Shown: positions 16,153-23,181, counted from the stretch's first letter. The stretch is DNA of 23,548 nucleotides from an uncultured Porphyromonadaceae bacterium (GCA_937921035.1 CALEUL010000030.1:1-23548), one strand, 5' to 3'. Numbers and translations are program-made. The notes: a model not told the origin generated them from the letters alone.

Positions 16153-17349
16153 CTATTTATTAAGGTATTCAACGATTTGGCCGGCGAGGGAGCCGATGCT
16201 GTCGGAAACTTCGTCTATGAGGTGCTGTTTCATCTGTACCTGACTTTCGAGTACCGTTGCTTTCGTCTTCGAGAACATCTCGGTCAGCTTGCGCGCGGCT
16301 GCGGCTCCCCATGTATAGGATCCCATCACCCCAACGGCGCGGTTTGTGATTCCACGTTCGGTAAGCGCAATGGCAAAGGTCTCTACTGGCGGATAAACGC
16401 CGCCGTTATATGTCGGCGAAGCAAGTACAACAGCTTTGAAACGCATAATATCGGCCAGCACGAAGCTGATATCGCTATGCGAGAGGTCGTACATACGGAT
16501 TTTGCGCACTCCGGCTTCGGCAAGACGCGCGGCAAGTTGTTCGGCCATTGCCGCAGTGTTACCGTACATGGATCCGTAGGCGATTACAACGCCGTTCTCG
16601 CCATGCCATAGTGCCATTTTAGAATATATGTCCACTATATCGGCAACATGGCTGTGCCATACGGGGCCGTGTGTGGAGCAGATGTATTTTATGTCGATGG
16701 CGGCGCATTTTTCTATCGCTTTCTGCACGAATACGCCGTATTTCGCCACTATGCAGGCATAGTAGCGGTAGGCTTCGGGGAAAAAGCGTGTTGCGTCCAT
16801 TTCGTCGTCGGTAACGGCGCCGCTTAGTGCGCCGAAGCATCCGAAAGCGTCGGCGGAGAACAGTACACCTTCTTCTTTCAGGAAAGTCATCATGGTCTCG
16901 GGCCAGTGTACCATCGGCGTGAGGATAAAAGAGAGCGTGCGGTCGCCGAGCGAAATTGTGTCGCCGTCGTGAATCTCGATAAGTCCGTCAGAGAAGCCGT
17001 AGAAACCGCGGAGCATATCCAGCGTCTTTGCGTTGCCTACGAATTTTATATCCGGGAAAACAGTGCGCAGCATTGGCAGCGCGCCGGAATGGTCCGGTTC
17101 GACGTGATTCACCACAACATACTGCGGCGAGCGGCCGTCGAGGGCCTTCAGTATATTATTTACATAAACGGAGGAGTGGCCTGCCTCGCATCCGTCGATA
17201 ATCGCGCAGGCATCGCTGCCGCGTACGATATAGCTGTTGTACGTAACGCCGTTGCCGAGTGTCCAAAGTCCCTCGAAAAGTGCGGAAGTGCGGTCATTTA
17301 CTCCGCAATACGTAACTCGTTCGGTTACTTTACTGATATTCATCTGCAT
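16153..17349 (-). CDS. fprA: Flavodiiron protein (FprA family A-type flavoprotein)
   Basis: Flavodiiron proteins reduce O2 to water and/or NO to N2O in the cytosol of anaerobes. The 398-aa protein has a metallo-beta-lactamase-like domain (about 1-250) with all diiron ligands: H82, E84, D86, H87 (HVEPDH), H148 (PMVHWPE), D167 (FSADAFGCFG) and H227 (STHGPVW). A flavodoxin domain (about 253-395) follows, with the FMN phosphate loop YGSMYGNTAAM and LASPTYNGG. There is no fused rubredoxin or reductase domain, so electrons must come from separate partners. The start may be Met1 or Met3 (MNISKV). It follows the coiled-coil lipoprotein gene after 80 nt containing a hairpin. No clear promoter was found. 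Confidence 0.95.
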   Translation of the reverse strand: MQMNISKVTERVTYCGVNDRTSALFEGLWTLGNGVTYNSYIVRGSDACAIIDGCEAGHSSVYVNNILKALDGRSPQYVVVNHVEPDHSGALPMLRTVFPDIKFVGNAKTLDMLRGFYGFSDGLIEIHDGDTISLGDRTLSFILTPMVHWPETMMTFLKEEGVLFSADAFGCFGALSGAVTDDEMDATRFFPEAYRYYACIVAKYGVFVQKAIEKCAAIDIKYICSTHGPVWHSHVADIVDIYSKMALWHGENGVVIAYGSMYGNTAAMAEQLAARLAEAGVRKIRMYDLSHSDISFVLADIMRFKAVVLASPTYNGGVYPPVETFAIALTERGITNRAVGVMGSYTWGAAAARKLTEMFSKTKATVLESQVQMKQHLIDEVSDSIGSLAGQIVEYLNK

Positions 17350-17377
17350 CTTAGGATTGGTTATTATTAGTCAGATA

Positions 17378-17409
17378 ACGCCCGGAAGCATACTGTTGCC
17401 ACCGGGCGT
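17378..17409 (-). terminator. Hairpin after the coiled-coil lipoprotein gene, possible terminator
   Basis: ACGCCCGG (17378-17385) and CCGGGCGT (17402-17409) form an 8-bp stem, with three more inner pairs after a small internal loop. The minus-strand tail is only mildly U-rich (UUAUCUGACUAAUAAUAA). It probably terminates at least part of the transcription before fprA. Confidence 0.5.
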
Positions 17410-17429
17410 CGACGGAATCAGGTTATATG

Positions 17430-18305
17430 TTAGTCGATTTTGATAACAAGGTAGTTTGACAGCGACCAGAACAGGGCCGGGTTGGTGATCCTGAGTACTT
17501 TGTGGCCGTTGGCCTCGACGATTGCATAGGAGTCCTTGGGCTGTTTGGTGAGTACCTCGGCTTTGTTGGAGTTGAGGTCGATAGTTACAAGTGTGCGTTT
17601 GTCGGCTTTGGTGAAGAAGGATTTGTCGAAGTCGCCTTCCATAATCTTGCTCTTGCGCAGGAAACCGGTCTCGAGAATCTTGTTTTCTTTCAGTTCCGAT
17701 TTATTGCCGATAGCATAGTAGCACGTGTTCAGTTCGTTTGTGAGAGCTGTATTCTCTGCGCTTGTGGAGTCGCGCTGGGCTGTAACGTTGTTAACGGTGG
17801 CATGCAGAGAGTCGACCTGGGCGTCGAGGGCACCTATTTTGCTTTGCGCGGAGTCGAGGTTGGCTCGGAGAGTTTCTATTTCCTGAGCCTGGGAGTTAAT
17901 TTGTGCAGTAAGCGATTCGATTGTTTTCTGCAGTTTGGCGTTGTTGAGCTTGGAATTGTTGAATTTCTTTTCCAGTTCGGCAAGTTTTTCGCGGCGTTCC
18001 TGGAGTGTTTTCTGTATGGCGGCGATGTCGGCCTTTATCTGTTCTCTCTGGCTTGGGGTTTCATTGCCGGCCTGAACAGTGAGTATGTTCTCAAGATGTT
18101 TTATTTCTTCCATACCGGAGGAAATTTCGGTAACAAGCGACAGAAGCTGGTCGCGGTCGGCTACAGCATTGGAAAGCTCCTCTCTGGATGCTTCGGCCAA
18201 CGCCTGAGCATCTTTAAGCTGCTGATCTTTCTCTTTGTTTCCGCAACCTGCGGTACACAGCATGGCGCCCGCAAGACATAAGATGAGAAATTTTTTCATG
18301 TTCAA
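17430..18305 (-). CDS. Coiled-coil lipoprotein of unknown function
   Basis: The 291-aa protein has a lipoprotein signal peptide with lipobox TAGC (MKKFLILCLAGAMLCTAGC). From about residue 25 to 195 it is a long Glu/Lys/Ala/Gln-rich coiled coil without prolines except near residue 84. The C-terminal 90 residues (ELKENKILETGFLRKSK onward) look globular and well conserved in character, with basic and acidic clusters. I do not recognise a known domain. It may span the periplasm from a membrane anchor. The start could also be Met3. It follows rsmI after 20 nt in the dacB operon. Confidence 0.72.
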   Translation of the reverse strand: MNMKKFLILCLAGAMLCTAGCGNKEKDQQLKDAQALAEASREELSNAVADRDQLLSLVTEISSGMEEIKHLENILTVQAGNETPSQREQIKADIAAIQKTLQERREKLAELEKKFNNSKLNNAKLQKTIESLTAQINSQAQEIETLRANLDSAQSKIGALDAQVDSLHATVNNVTAQRDSTSAENTALTNELNTCYYAIGNKSELKENKILETGFLRKSKIMEGDFDKSFFTKADKRTLVTIDLNSNKAEVLTKQPKDSYAIVEANGHKVLRITNPALFWSLSNYLVIKID

Positions 18306-18325
18306 ATAAATTAGTTGATGTTAGT

Positions 18326-19060
18326 TTAATCGTCTTTAATATCCTGATATTTGTTCCGGTGGACACGTTCCGATGCGTCGGGACGTTCCTTTGGTGATAC
18401 AACAATAACAATTTCGCCTTTTGGAGGGTTCACCGTGAAGAATTCGCGTAGCGCTCCAAGGCTGTCGCGTACGGTGGTATCGTGCAGTTTGGATATCTCG
18501 CGGCTTACCGAAGCGGCACGGTCGTCGCCGCAGTATTGGGCGAGTTCGGTAAGAGTGCGAACCAGACGTAACGGCGATTCATATATAATGAATGTTACGG
18601 GAAGCTCCGCCAGGAATTGCATGCGTGTGGCACGACCTTTTTTTACGGGCAGGAAGCCCTCGAAGAAAAAACGGTCGCATGGCAGTCCCGAGTTAACAAG
18701 AGCGGGTACAAATGCCGTAGGCCCGGGCAGGGTTTCCACCGGTAGATCGCGGCGCCGGCATTCGCGCGCGAGCATGAATCCCGGGTCGGAGATACCGGGC
18801 GTGCCTGCATCGGAGATAAGGGCAATATTTTCGCCGGCGGCAATACGGTCCAGTATGGGCGACAGATCTTTATGCTCGTTAAACTTGTGGTGGCTGCTCA
18901 TTGGCGTGCTTATGTCGAAACGTTTCATCAGCACTGCGGATGTGCGGGTGTCTTCGGCAAGTACGAGAGAGGCATTCCGCAGCGTTTCTATCGCGCGCGG
19001 CGCCATGTCGTCCATATTCCCTACAGGCGTGGGCACAATATATAGTTTCCCGGCACTCAT
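18326..19060 (-). CDS. rsmI: 16S rRNA (cytidine1402-2'-O)-methyltransferase
   Basis: RsmI uses S-adenosylmethionine to 2'-O-methylate C1402 in the ribosomal P-site of 16S rRNA. The 244-aa protein has the class III (tetrapyrrole methylase-like) fold: LYIVPTPVGNMDDMAPRAIE at the N-terminus, LAEDTRTS, LISDAGTPGISDPGF, TLPGPTAFVPALVNSGLP, and YESPLRLV. All are strong RsmI hallmarks. Its start codon overlaps the stop of the upstream gene by 4 nt, so translation is likely coupled. Confidence 0.96.
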   Translation of the reverse strand: MSAGKLYIVPTPVGNMDDMAPRAIETLRNASLVLAEDTRTSAVLMKRFDISTPMSSHHKFNEHKDLSPILDRIAAGENIALISDAGTPGISDPGFMLARECRRRDLPVETLPGPTAFVPALVNSGLPCDRFFFEGFLPVKKGRATRMQFLAELPVTFIIYESPLRLVRTLTELAQYCGDDRAASVSREISKLHDTTVRDSLGALREFFTVNPPKGEIVIVVSPKERPDASERVHRNKYQDIKDD

Positions 19061-19590
19061 CGCGGCATGTTGTTGGCAAGAATTTCAAGAAAATCGGCCA
19101 CTGCGGGATTCTCGCGGTCCCACATCAAGTCGCCGAGGAGATAATCTTCCGCCTCGGTATATGATTCCATGTCGGCTATCAGCTGCAGAGTCTCGTTGAA
19201 ATCGTCGTCGTTACCGGCAAAAAGTTCGCGGCGGAAGCGGAAACGGTCGTTGAGCGTGAAGCTCTTAAGTAGCGAGACATTGTTCAGAACAGGAGCATCG
19301 TTTTTCTTTTGTTCGGGTTGCGCAGTATGCTCTGTTTTGGCTTCTGCCATAATAACGGGTTCCTGTACAGATATTTCGGCAATAGGTTCGTGCTCTGCGG
19401 TTTCCTCGGCAGACTCATTGTTATCCTTGGTGGCCGATAAATCAAGAAGAAAGTCGTTCATCTTCTGAGAGAATTCGCAGAAGCATGTGCCGAGCCGTTC
19501 GGAGGCGGCATCGCTGTCGCGGCTGTCGAGAATGCGCAACAAGCCTTCTATCTCAAGGTTAAGTTTCAGTAACTCTGTTATATCGTTCAT
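19057..19590 (-). CDS. Acidic protein of unknown function
   Basis: The 177-aa cytosolic protein has three parts: a helical N-terminus (about 1-55, MNDITELLKLNLEIEGLLRI), a disordered acidic linker (about 56-105, rich in Glu, Ala and Thr), and a compact C-terminus (about 106-177). The C-terminus begins LLKSFTLNDRFRFRRELFAG, followed by MESYTEAEDYLLGDLMWD. I recall similar C-termini in unnamed Bacteroidales proteins, without a function. It sits between dacB (9-nt gap) and rsmI (4-nt overlap). Confidence 0.75.
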   Translation of the reverse strand: MNDITELLKLNLEIEGLLRILDSRDSDAASERLGTCFCEFSQKMNDFLLDLSATKDNNESAEETAEHEPIAEISVQEPVIMAEAKTEHTAQPEQKKNDAPVLNNVSLLKSFTLNDRFRFRRELFAGNDDDFNETLQLIADMESYTEAEDYLLGDLMWDRENPAVADFLEILANNMPR

Positions 19591-19599
19591 CGGGATAGC

Positions 19600-20940
19600 T
19601 TATTTATTAAGGAATATGTCTGTAAGAAGTTTCTCGGAAGCAATGCGTACTTCACGTCGCGGGCAGAAAAAGCTGTTAACCATAATCACGATAACGTGTG
19701 TAGGGTTGTTGTCCTTGTCCAGTTTGTATCCGGCATAGCATTGTACACCGCCGACACTGCCTGTTTTCAGCGCAATTTGCCCGGCCAGAGGTGATTTTGC
19801 AAGGAAACCGCGCATTGTGCCTTCTTTGCCGGCACGAGGAAAGAACGAGCAGTATGTCTCTGCCATAGTAGATTTGGCCATCCATTCAAGCACATTGCCG
19901 AGGAACAGAGGCGACAGGCGGTTGCTGCGCGCAAGGCCGCTGCCATCGTTGATGGTGGCGTATTTCGTGGAGATGCCACGTTCGTCCCACAGGGAACGCT
20001 CCCGTCGGATAGCGGCATCGCGGCTGCTTCCAGGCGCGATGAACCGCAGAATGCCCTCGGCGAAAAGATTGTCGGAGCGCACCATCAGACTGTGCATAAT
20101 ATCTTCGAGAACAGGCGAATTGTGGCGGTAAACTGGTGTGAACGACGAATCTGTCGTCGTTTTGTCGTTGCCCACCTCAATTCCGGCACGCACGAGAGCG
20201 CGGCGCATTTGGGCGCGGAACACGGCGGAAGGATCGGGAACGGTTACATTCAATACCCATTTCTGGTCGGATGGATTGGAAGTGTATACAGTAAGGCGGT
20301 TGCTGTTTATTCCGCGCACCATATCGTTGTCTTTGGCTTTTTCCACGCAAACCTCGAGTCCTGGAGCCTCGGGCTTTGTCTCGCCAGTGGCCGGTGTCAG
20401 TGTTACAGTGTTGTCGCGGTAATTGAAGCCGAACAGAGCCGCACCGTAGGGCCACGCCACATCTTCTATTTCCCAGTGCCAGTTAGGACCGGCGTCGCGG
20501 AGATTCTGCTTCACACAGATACCGCCTTCTATCCTGCGGATACCCATGCTGCGGAGCGATGCGACAATACTGTCGCAAAATCCTTTGTTCTTTTTGAAAT
20601 TATCGCTTTCGATAGTCGGGTCGGCTGTAGCACGCACCACTAACGAACCGGTGCATATACCGTTGTCGACAGAACCGCTTAGACCCACCTCAGTCGAGAA
20701 GCAAGTATCGGCTCCGCAAATCGACAGAGCGGAAGCCGTTGTGAGCGCTTTCATTACAGAAGCCGGGGTAAGAGCGATACTGGAATTCTCCTCGGCTATA
20801 ATTTTGTCGGTTTTTAAATCTTTGATGTAGATGCCGATGGATGTTGCTTCCGCACCGGCAATCTTGAGAAGGCTTTCGGCGCCGGCGCATATCCATGATG
20901 CTGCGAGAAGGGCTGAAAGAAAGATTGTTCGTAACTTCAT
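19600..20940 (-). CDS. dacB: D-alanyl-D-alanine carboxypeptidase/endopeptidase, PBP4 type (S13)
   Basis: This periplasmic penicillin-binding protein trims the terminal D-Ala of peptidoglycan stem peptides and can cut cross-links. The 446-aa protein has a signal peptide (about 1-21), then the three active-site motifs: S61-V-M-K64 in TPASVMKAL, SDN in MVRSDNLFAEG, and KTG in ALKTGSVGG. A large insert between the first two motifs is typical of the S13 family. It is the first gene of the dacB / unknown / rsmI / lipoprotein operon. A TACCTTTG element lies 24 nt upstream. Confidence 0.94.
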   Translation of the reverse strand: MKLRTIFLSALLAASWICAGAESLLKIAGAEATSIGIYIKDLKTDKIIAEENSSIALTPASVMKALTTASALSICGADTCFSTEVGLSGSVDNGICTGSLVVRATADPTIESDNFKKNKGFCDSIVASLRSMGIRRIEGGICVKQNLRDAGPNWHWEIEDVAWPYGAALFGFNYRDNTVTLTPATGETKPEAPGLEVCVEKAKDNDMVRGINSNRLTVYTSNPSDQKWVLNVTVPDPSAVFRAQMRRALVRAGIEVGNDKTTTDSSFTPVYRHNSPVLEDIMHSLMVRSDNLFAEGILRFIAPGSSRDAAIRRERSLWDERGISTKYATINDGSGLARSNRLSPLFLGNVLEWMAKSTMAETYCSFFPRAGKEGTMRGFLAKSPLAGQIALKTGSVGGVQCYAGYKLDKDNNPTHVIVIMVNSFFCPRREVRIASEKLLTDIFLNK

Positions 20941-20963
20941 TGGTCTATTTTGAATTTATCATA

Positions 20964-20971
20964 CAAAGGTA
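20964..20971 (-). promoter_or_regulatory. Probable -7 element of the dacB promoter
   Basis: TACCTTTG on the minus strand matches TAnnTTTG, 23 nt before the dacB ATG. TTTG tetramers occur upstream, but the nearest are only 11 and 15 nt away instead of 19-20, so the -33 element is uncertain. Confidence 0.55.
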
Positions 20972-21184
20972 GCACTTATTTACAAACAAACACCTCCGCC
21001 GACATAAAAAAGTGAATTTGTACTTTCCCCTGAAACGCAGAACTGGGTGCACAGAGATAGGTGCACCGGCGGTAGCCTCTCATGCAAATAAATCAGCGTA
21101 GAGATACATTCGGCAAAGATATCATGAAGATGGAAAATCTTCGTTATGCTTGTTTTCCACAACACATCTTTGAGTGCTTAATTT
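20972..21184. other. Gene-free stretch at the start of the plus-strand island
   Basis: I see no convincing gene here. The stretch holds a 7-bp inverted repeat GGTGCAC/GTGCACC (21046-21067, 8-nt loop) and a small 6-bp hairpin GAAGAT/ATCTTC near 21126-21142. A 64-codon plus-strand frame from 21082 has no family resemblance and overlaps the relic at 21185. Base composition shifts to AT-rich from about 21070. Confidence 0.5.
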
Positions 21185-21343
21185 ATGAAATCAGCAAAAG
21201 AAAAGCCAGTAGAGGTGACTCTATCCCAATAGTGCGAGGAAGCAATCGCAAATGCGATGGCAGAAAAGATGGTTGACCTACTCAATGATTATCTGATTCC
21301 TTTGAAAGAGGATTTAGATGCAATCGAGCGCAACACTCATTGA
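21185..21343 (+). pseudogene. Short gene relic interrupted by an in-frame TAG
   Basis: A 52-codon frame opens with MKSAKEKPVEVTLSQ, meets TAG at 21230-21232, and goes on in the same frame as CEEAIANAMAEKMVDLLNDY, then LIPLKEDLDAIERNTH and TGA. Both sides have the composition of one small helical, charged protein, and the stop is one transition (C to T) from a Gln codon. The simplest reading is a small gene killed by a nonsense mutation. The part after the stop could still be made from an internal Met (21257). Family unknown. Confidence 0.5.
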
Positions 21344-21383
21344 AAAAGAATAGAACTGTAAATATTTATCAATGGAAAAGAAA

Positions 21384-21401
21384 GGCAATTGATTCATTGC
21401 C
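21384..21401. repeat. GGCAAT-N6-ATTGCC inverted repeat, possible operator
   Basis: A perfect 6-bp dyad, GGCAAT (21384-21389) and ATTGCC (21396-21401), overlaps the -33 TTG (21397-21399) of the promoter at 21397-21426. That is the placement of a repressor site. The same GGCAAT half-site occurs twice more at 21626 and 21660. Confidence 0.5.
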
Positions 21402-21426
21402 AAGTCAGAAAATCTTTGTAAATTTG
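21397..21426 (+). promoter_or_regulatory. Bacteroidota-type promoter driving the structured region
   Basis: TTG (21397-21399) is followed after exactly 19 nt by TAAATTTG (21419-21426), a full match to the -33/-7 consensus on the plus strand. Transcription should start near 21430. No start codon with a convincing gene follows for 265 nt. Confidence 0.68.
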
Positions 21427-21429
21427 CGG

Positions 21430-21622
21430 TGCAGTATTCCTTTGGGGATATTGCGCCCTTACATATTAGCTCAATCGCAGTCTGAATCACCACCTCGACA
21501 TAAGAACGAGCTTAATATAATAATCCGTGAGTGCGTGCCATACGGCGCGGACTTTCTCGTAGGATTATTATGGCTTGTGGTGAGCCAAGACTGCGTATGA
21601 CGAAAGTCTGCGCTTTTGTTTT
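21430..21622 (+). ncRNA. Candidate structured small RNA or terminator-controlled leader
   Basis: Between a consensus promoter and an intrinsic terminator lies a nested set of stems. P1 is CGCAGTCT (21476-21483) with AGACTGCG (21588-21595). P2 is TCACCAC (21487-21493) with GTGGTGA (21577-21583), extended by AAG/CTT across an 8-nt bulge. P3 is ATAATAATCC (21517-21526) with GGATTATTAT (21562-21571). P4 is CGTGCC/GGCGCG around ATAC (21535-21550). ACGAG (21506-21510) could pair with CTCGT (21556-21560) across P3 as a pseudoknot. I do not recognise it as 6S, SRP, tmRNA, RNase P or a known riboswitch. It could be a free small RNA of about 190 nt or the leader of the gene at 21696. Confidence 0.5.
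21593..21622 (+). terminator. GNRA-capped intrinsic terminator after the structured region
   Basis: GCGUA, a bulged U, GAC, a GAAA tetraloop, then GUC and UGCGC form an 8-bp hairpin (21593-21613, one G-U). It is followed directly by UUUUGUUUUG. The first three bases are also the end of stem P1 of the upstream fold, so the two structures compete or stack. Confidence 0.6.
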
Positions 21623-21625
21623 GTC

Positions 21626-21671
21626 GGCAATAGTGCAGACTAAGTCAAACAGGCATAATGGCAATATTGCA
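21626..21671. repeat. Two direct copies of GGCAATAKTGCA
   Basis: GGCAATAGTGCA (21626-21637) and GGCAATATTGCA (21660-21671) differ at one base and are 34 nt apart, about three helical turns. The second contains the perfect palindrome GCAATATTGC. It ends 24 nt before the ATG at 21696. They share the GGCAAT half-site with the dyad at 21384-21401 and look like protein-binding sites. Confidence 0.5.
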
Positions 21672-21695
21672 CGAAACAAATAACATTACAAGCAG

Positions 21696-22238
21696 ATGAA
21701 AAAAGAAATTGAACTATGGAAAGGCATTGTTTCATGTGTGCTTATTGTGGCACTCATGTTCTGTACCCCATTTGAGGCTTTGGCACAAACCTCAAGCAAC
21801 AGAAGCAACGTGTTGGAGAATGGCACTCCAATGGTTCTCCGTGTAAATGAAAATTTCAAAGCGGACAACAAAGCCGATACAGGTACTATCAACTCTATTG
21901 TTGAAACGGATGTATATTCTGCAGATGGAACAAAAGTATTGATTAAGGCTGGAACGTCCGCTTTTATAGAGTTTTCTGCTGACTCAAATGGTTCATGGGG
22001 CAAAGCAGGTAAAATATGCCTTACTCACGCTACTACTAAAACAATCGACAACAAGCGTGTTTCACTTCGTCTTAGCAGTTGCAAAAACGGAGGAAGCAAA
22101 TTGGGCGGCGTTATCGTTCTATCGGTATTATTGTTCCCTCTTGGTCTTATAAGTGGCTGCATGAAAGGTAGTATGCCTAAGATTCAGCAAGGATCAACCT
22201 TTAATGCGTCTGTGATGCAGGATATAACAGTAGAATAA
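21696..22238 (+). CDS. Exported protein of unknown function with a C-terminal hydrophobic segment
   Basis: The 180-aa protein opens with a basic N-terminus and a hydrophobic signal segment ending near FEALAQ (MKKEIELWKGIVSCVLIVAL). The middle (about 35-130) is predicted beta-rich: GTPMVLRVNENFKADNK, then KVLIKAGTSAFIEF and KAGKICLTHATTKTIDNKRV. The wording of this part recalls VirB10/TrbI-like barrel repeats, but this is only an impression. A glycine- and leucine-rich stretch (about 131-150, LGGVIVLSVLLFPLGLISG) could cross or enter a membrane. I do not recognise the family. It is preceded by the candidate structured RNA and operator-like repeats. Codon use is more AT-rich than in the minus-strand genes. 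Confidence 0.7.
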   Translation: MKKEIELWKGIVSCVLIVALMFCTPFEALAQTSSNRSNVLENGTPMVLRVNENFKADNKADTGTINSIVETDVYSADGTKVLIKAGTSAFIEFSADSNGSWGKAGKICLTHATTKTIDNKRVSLRLSSCKNGGSKLGGVIVLSVLLFPLGLISGCMKGSMPKIQQGSTFNASVMQDITVE

Positions 22239-22259
22239 TAAATACAAAATCAAACAGCG

Positions 22260-22451
22260 ATGAAATAAGTATTTTCGCCCATGTTGCTACTTGCAGCAAT
22301 CGTACTGGCCCTCTATGTTGTCCGGACGATAAAAAGAAATGGATGCGGGAATACTAAACTATTCAACTATAATATCTCAATTCTAAATGAAAAAAACATT
22401 ACTTTTACTGTGCCTTATAATTGCTGGGTTCTCGGCAAAAGCACAGGATGA
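22260..22451 (+). pseudogene. Gene relic with an ochre stop at codon 3
   Basis: The frame reads ATG AAA TAA and then VFSPMLLLAAIVLALYVVRT. If the TAA were AAA, this would be a typical signal peptide start (MKKVFSPMLLLAAIVLAL). The frame then runs on as low-complexity text into the start of the next gene and stops at 22451, so the body of the gene seems to have been deleted. A 56-codon frame from the internal ATG at 22281 could still give a short membrane peptide, but I favour a remnant. It lies 21 nt after the gene at 21696-22238. Confidence 0.45.
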
Positions 22452-22965
22452 TTCCACAAGCGGCTATCGGGGTTATGCCGACCTCGGTTACACTCTGGGC
22501 GTCGGAGATTATGAATTTGGACGATTCGAAATTAGCACTACTCACGGTTATCAAGTTTGCCCCTTCTTTTATGTAGGAGCAGGTGTTGGTTTTCACTTTA
22601 TGTCTAAGTACGATACCAAAGACATGGAATATGCCCTTGACTCTCGCGATAGCAAAGTCAGTATCCCTATCTTTGTCGATCTTCACAGCACATTTATGAA
22701 AACCAAATTTGCGCCGTTCGTTGATGTAAAACTCGGGCATTTCGTAACCAATGGCGATGGCTTCTACGCTAATGCCTCTGCTGGAGTTCGCATGAAAACA
22801 ATCGGCAAACAGTCCGTTACTCTATCGATTGGTTATACTTTCGAAAAGCTTAAATTTGAAACTTTCGACCGCTTCACTAATCCTGGCATTAATATGGATT
22901 ACACTCGGAGCTCGCGCTTACTAGACACAGAGGGTATAAGTATTAAAGTTGGATATGAGTTTTAA
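22387..22965 (+). CDS. Outer-membrane beta-barrel protein
   Basis: The 192-aa protein has a cleavable signal peptide (MKKTLLLLCLIIAGFSAKAQ) and then alternating beta-strand text: YADLGYTLGVGDYEF, FFYVGAGVGFHFMSK, KFAPFVDVKLGHFVTN, ASAGVRMKTIG and VTLSIGYTF. It ends in a terminal strand with C-terminal phenylalanine (GISIKVGYEF), the usual sign of outer-membrane insertion. The size suggests an eight-stranded barrel as in the small OmpA/OmpW-like porin families of Bacteroidota. The function is not known. No promoter of the usual type is seen directly upstream, so it may be cotranscribed with the gene at 21696. Confidence 0.82.
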   Translation: MKKTLLLLCLIIAGFSAKAQDDSTSGYRGYADLGYTLGVGDYEFGRFEISTTHGYQVCPFFYVGAGVGFHFMSKYDTKDMEYALDSRDSKVSIPIFVDLHSTFMKTKFAPFVDVKLGHFVTNGDGFYANASAGVRMKTIGKQSVTLSIGYTFEKLKFETFDRFTNPGINMDYTRSSRLLDTEGISIKVGYEF

Positions 22966-23000
22966 ATAAGACGCTATTGTTTCGTAACATATTATATATT

Positions 23001-23039
23001 AGGGGAGATTTCTAAAATCAAAAGAATTTATTCTCTCCT
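23001..23039. terminator. Possible terminator after the beta-barrel gene
   Basis: AGGGGAGA (23001-23008) pairs with TCTCTCCT (23032-23039), with one G-U, and an inner TTCT/AGAA extends it. The downstream plus-strand sequence (CTATATCATTAC) is only weakly T-rich, so this is a modest candidate. Confidence 0.35.
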
Positions 23040-23181
23040 CTATATCATTACAAAAAAATACATCTTATATATACGGTTAGACAAAAGAAAATGAATGACC
23101 GCTGAACACATGGGGATACGATTGGCGGCATTCATCACGAGTTGGCGCGGAGTTGTGTTCATATTTGTGTTCAAAGCAAAA

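Noticed and set aside
20980..21165. A 61-codon minus-strand frame upstream of dacB
   Set aside because: It has cysteine- and histidine-rich random-looking composition. A possible TATCTTTG inside it lacks a -33 partner.
21082..21276. A 64-codon plus-strand frame starting MQINQRRDTFG
   Set aside because: It overlaps the more protein-like relic in another frame and has no recognisable features.
21476..21595. Invertible (phase-variable) promoter flanked by inverted repeats
   Set aside because: The arms are nested and continuous from outer to inner stems, which fits a fold. A promoter flanked by two separated repeats is not seen, and the promoter lies outside the arms.
21340..21600. An 86-codon plus-strand frame across the structured region
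   Set aside because: It contains the promoter and stems, has no signal or domain, and its codons follow the base-pairing pattern. It is more likely incidental, though it cannot be excluded.
21430..21622. Retron or diversity-generating RNA
   Set aside because: No reverse transcriptase is encoded anywhere in the window and no template/variable repeat pair was seen.
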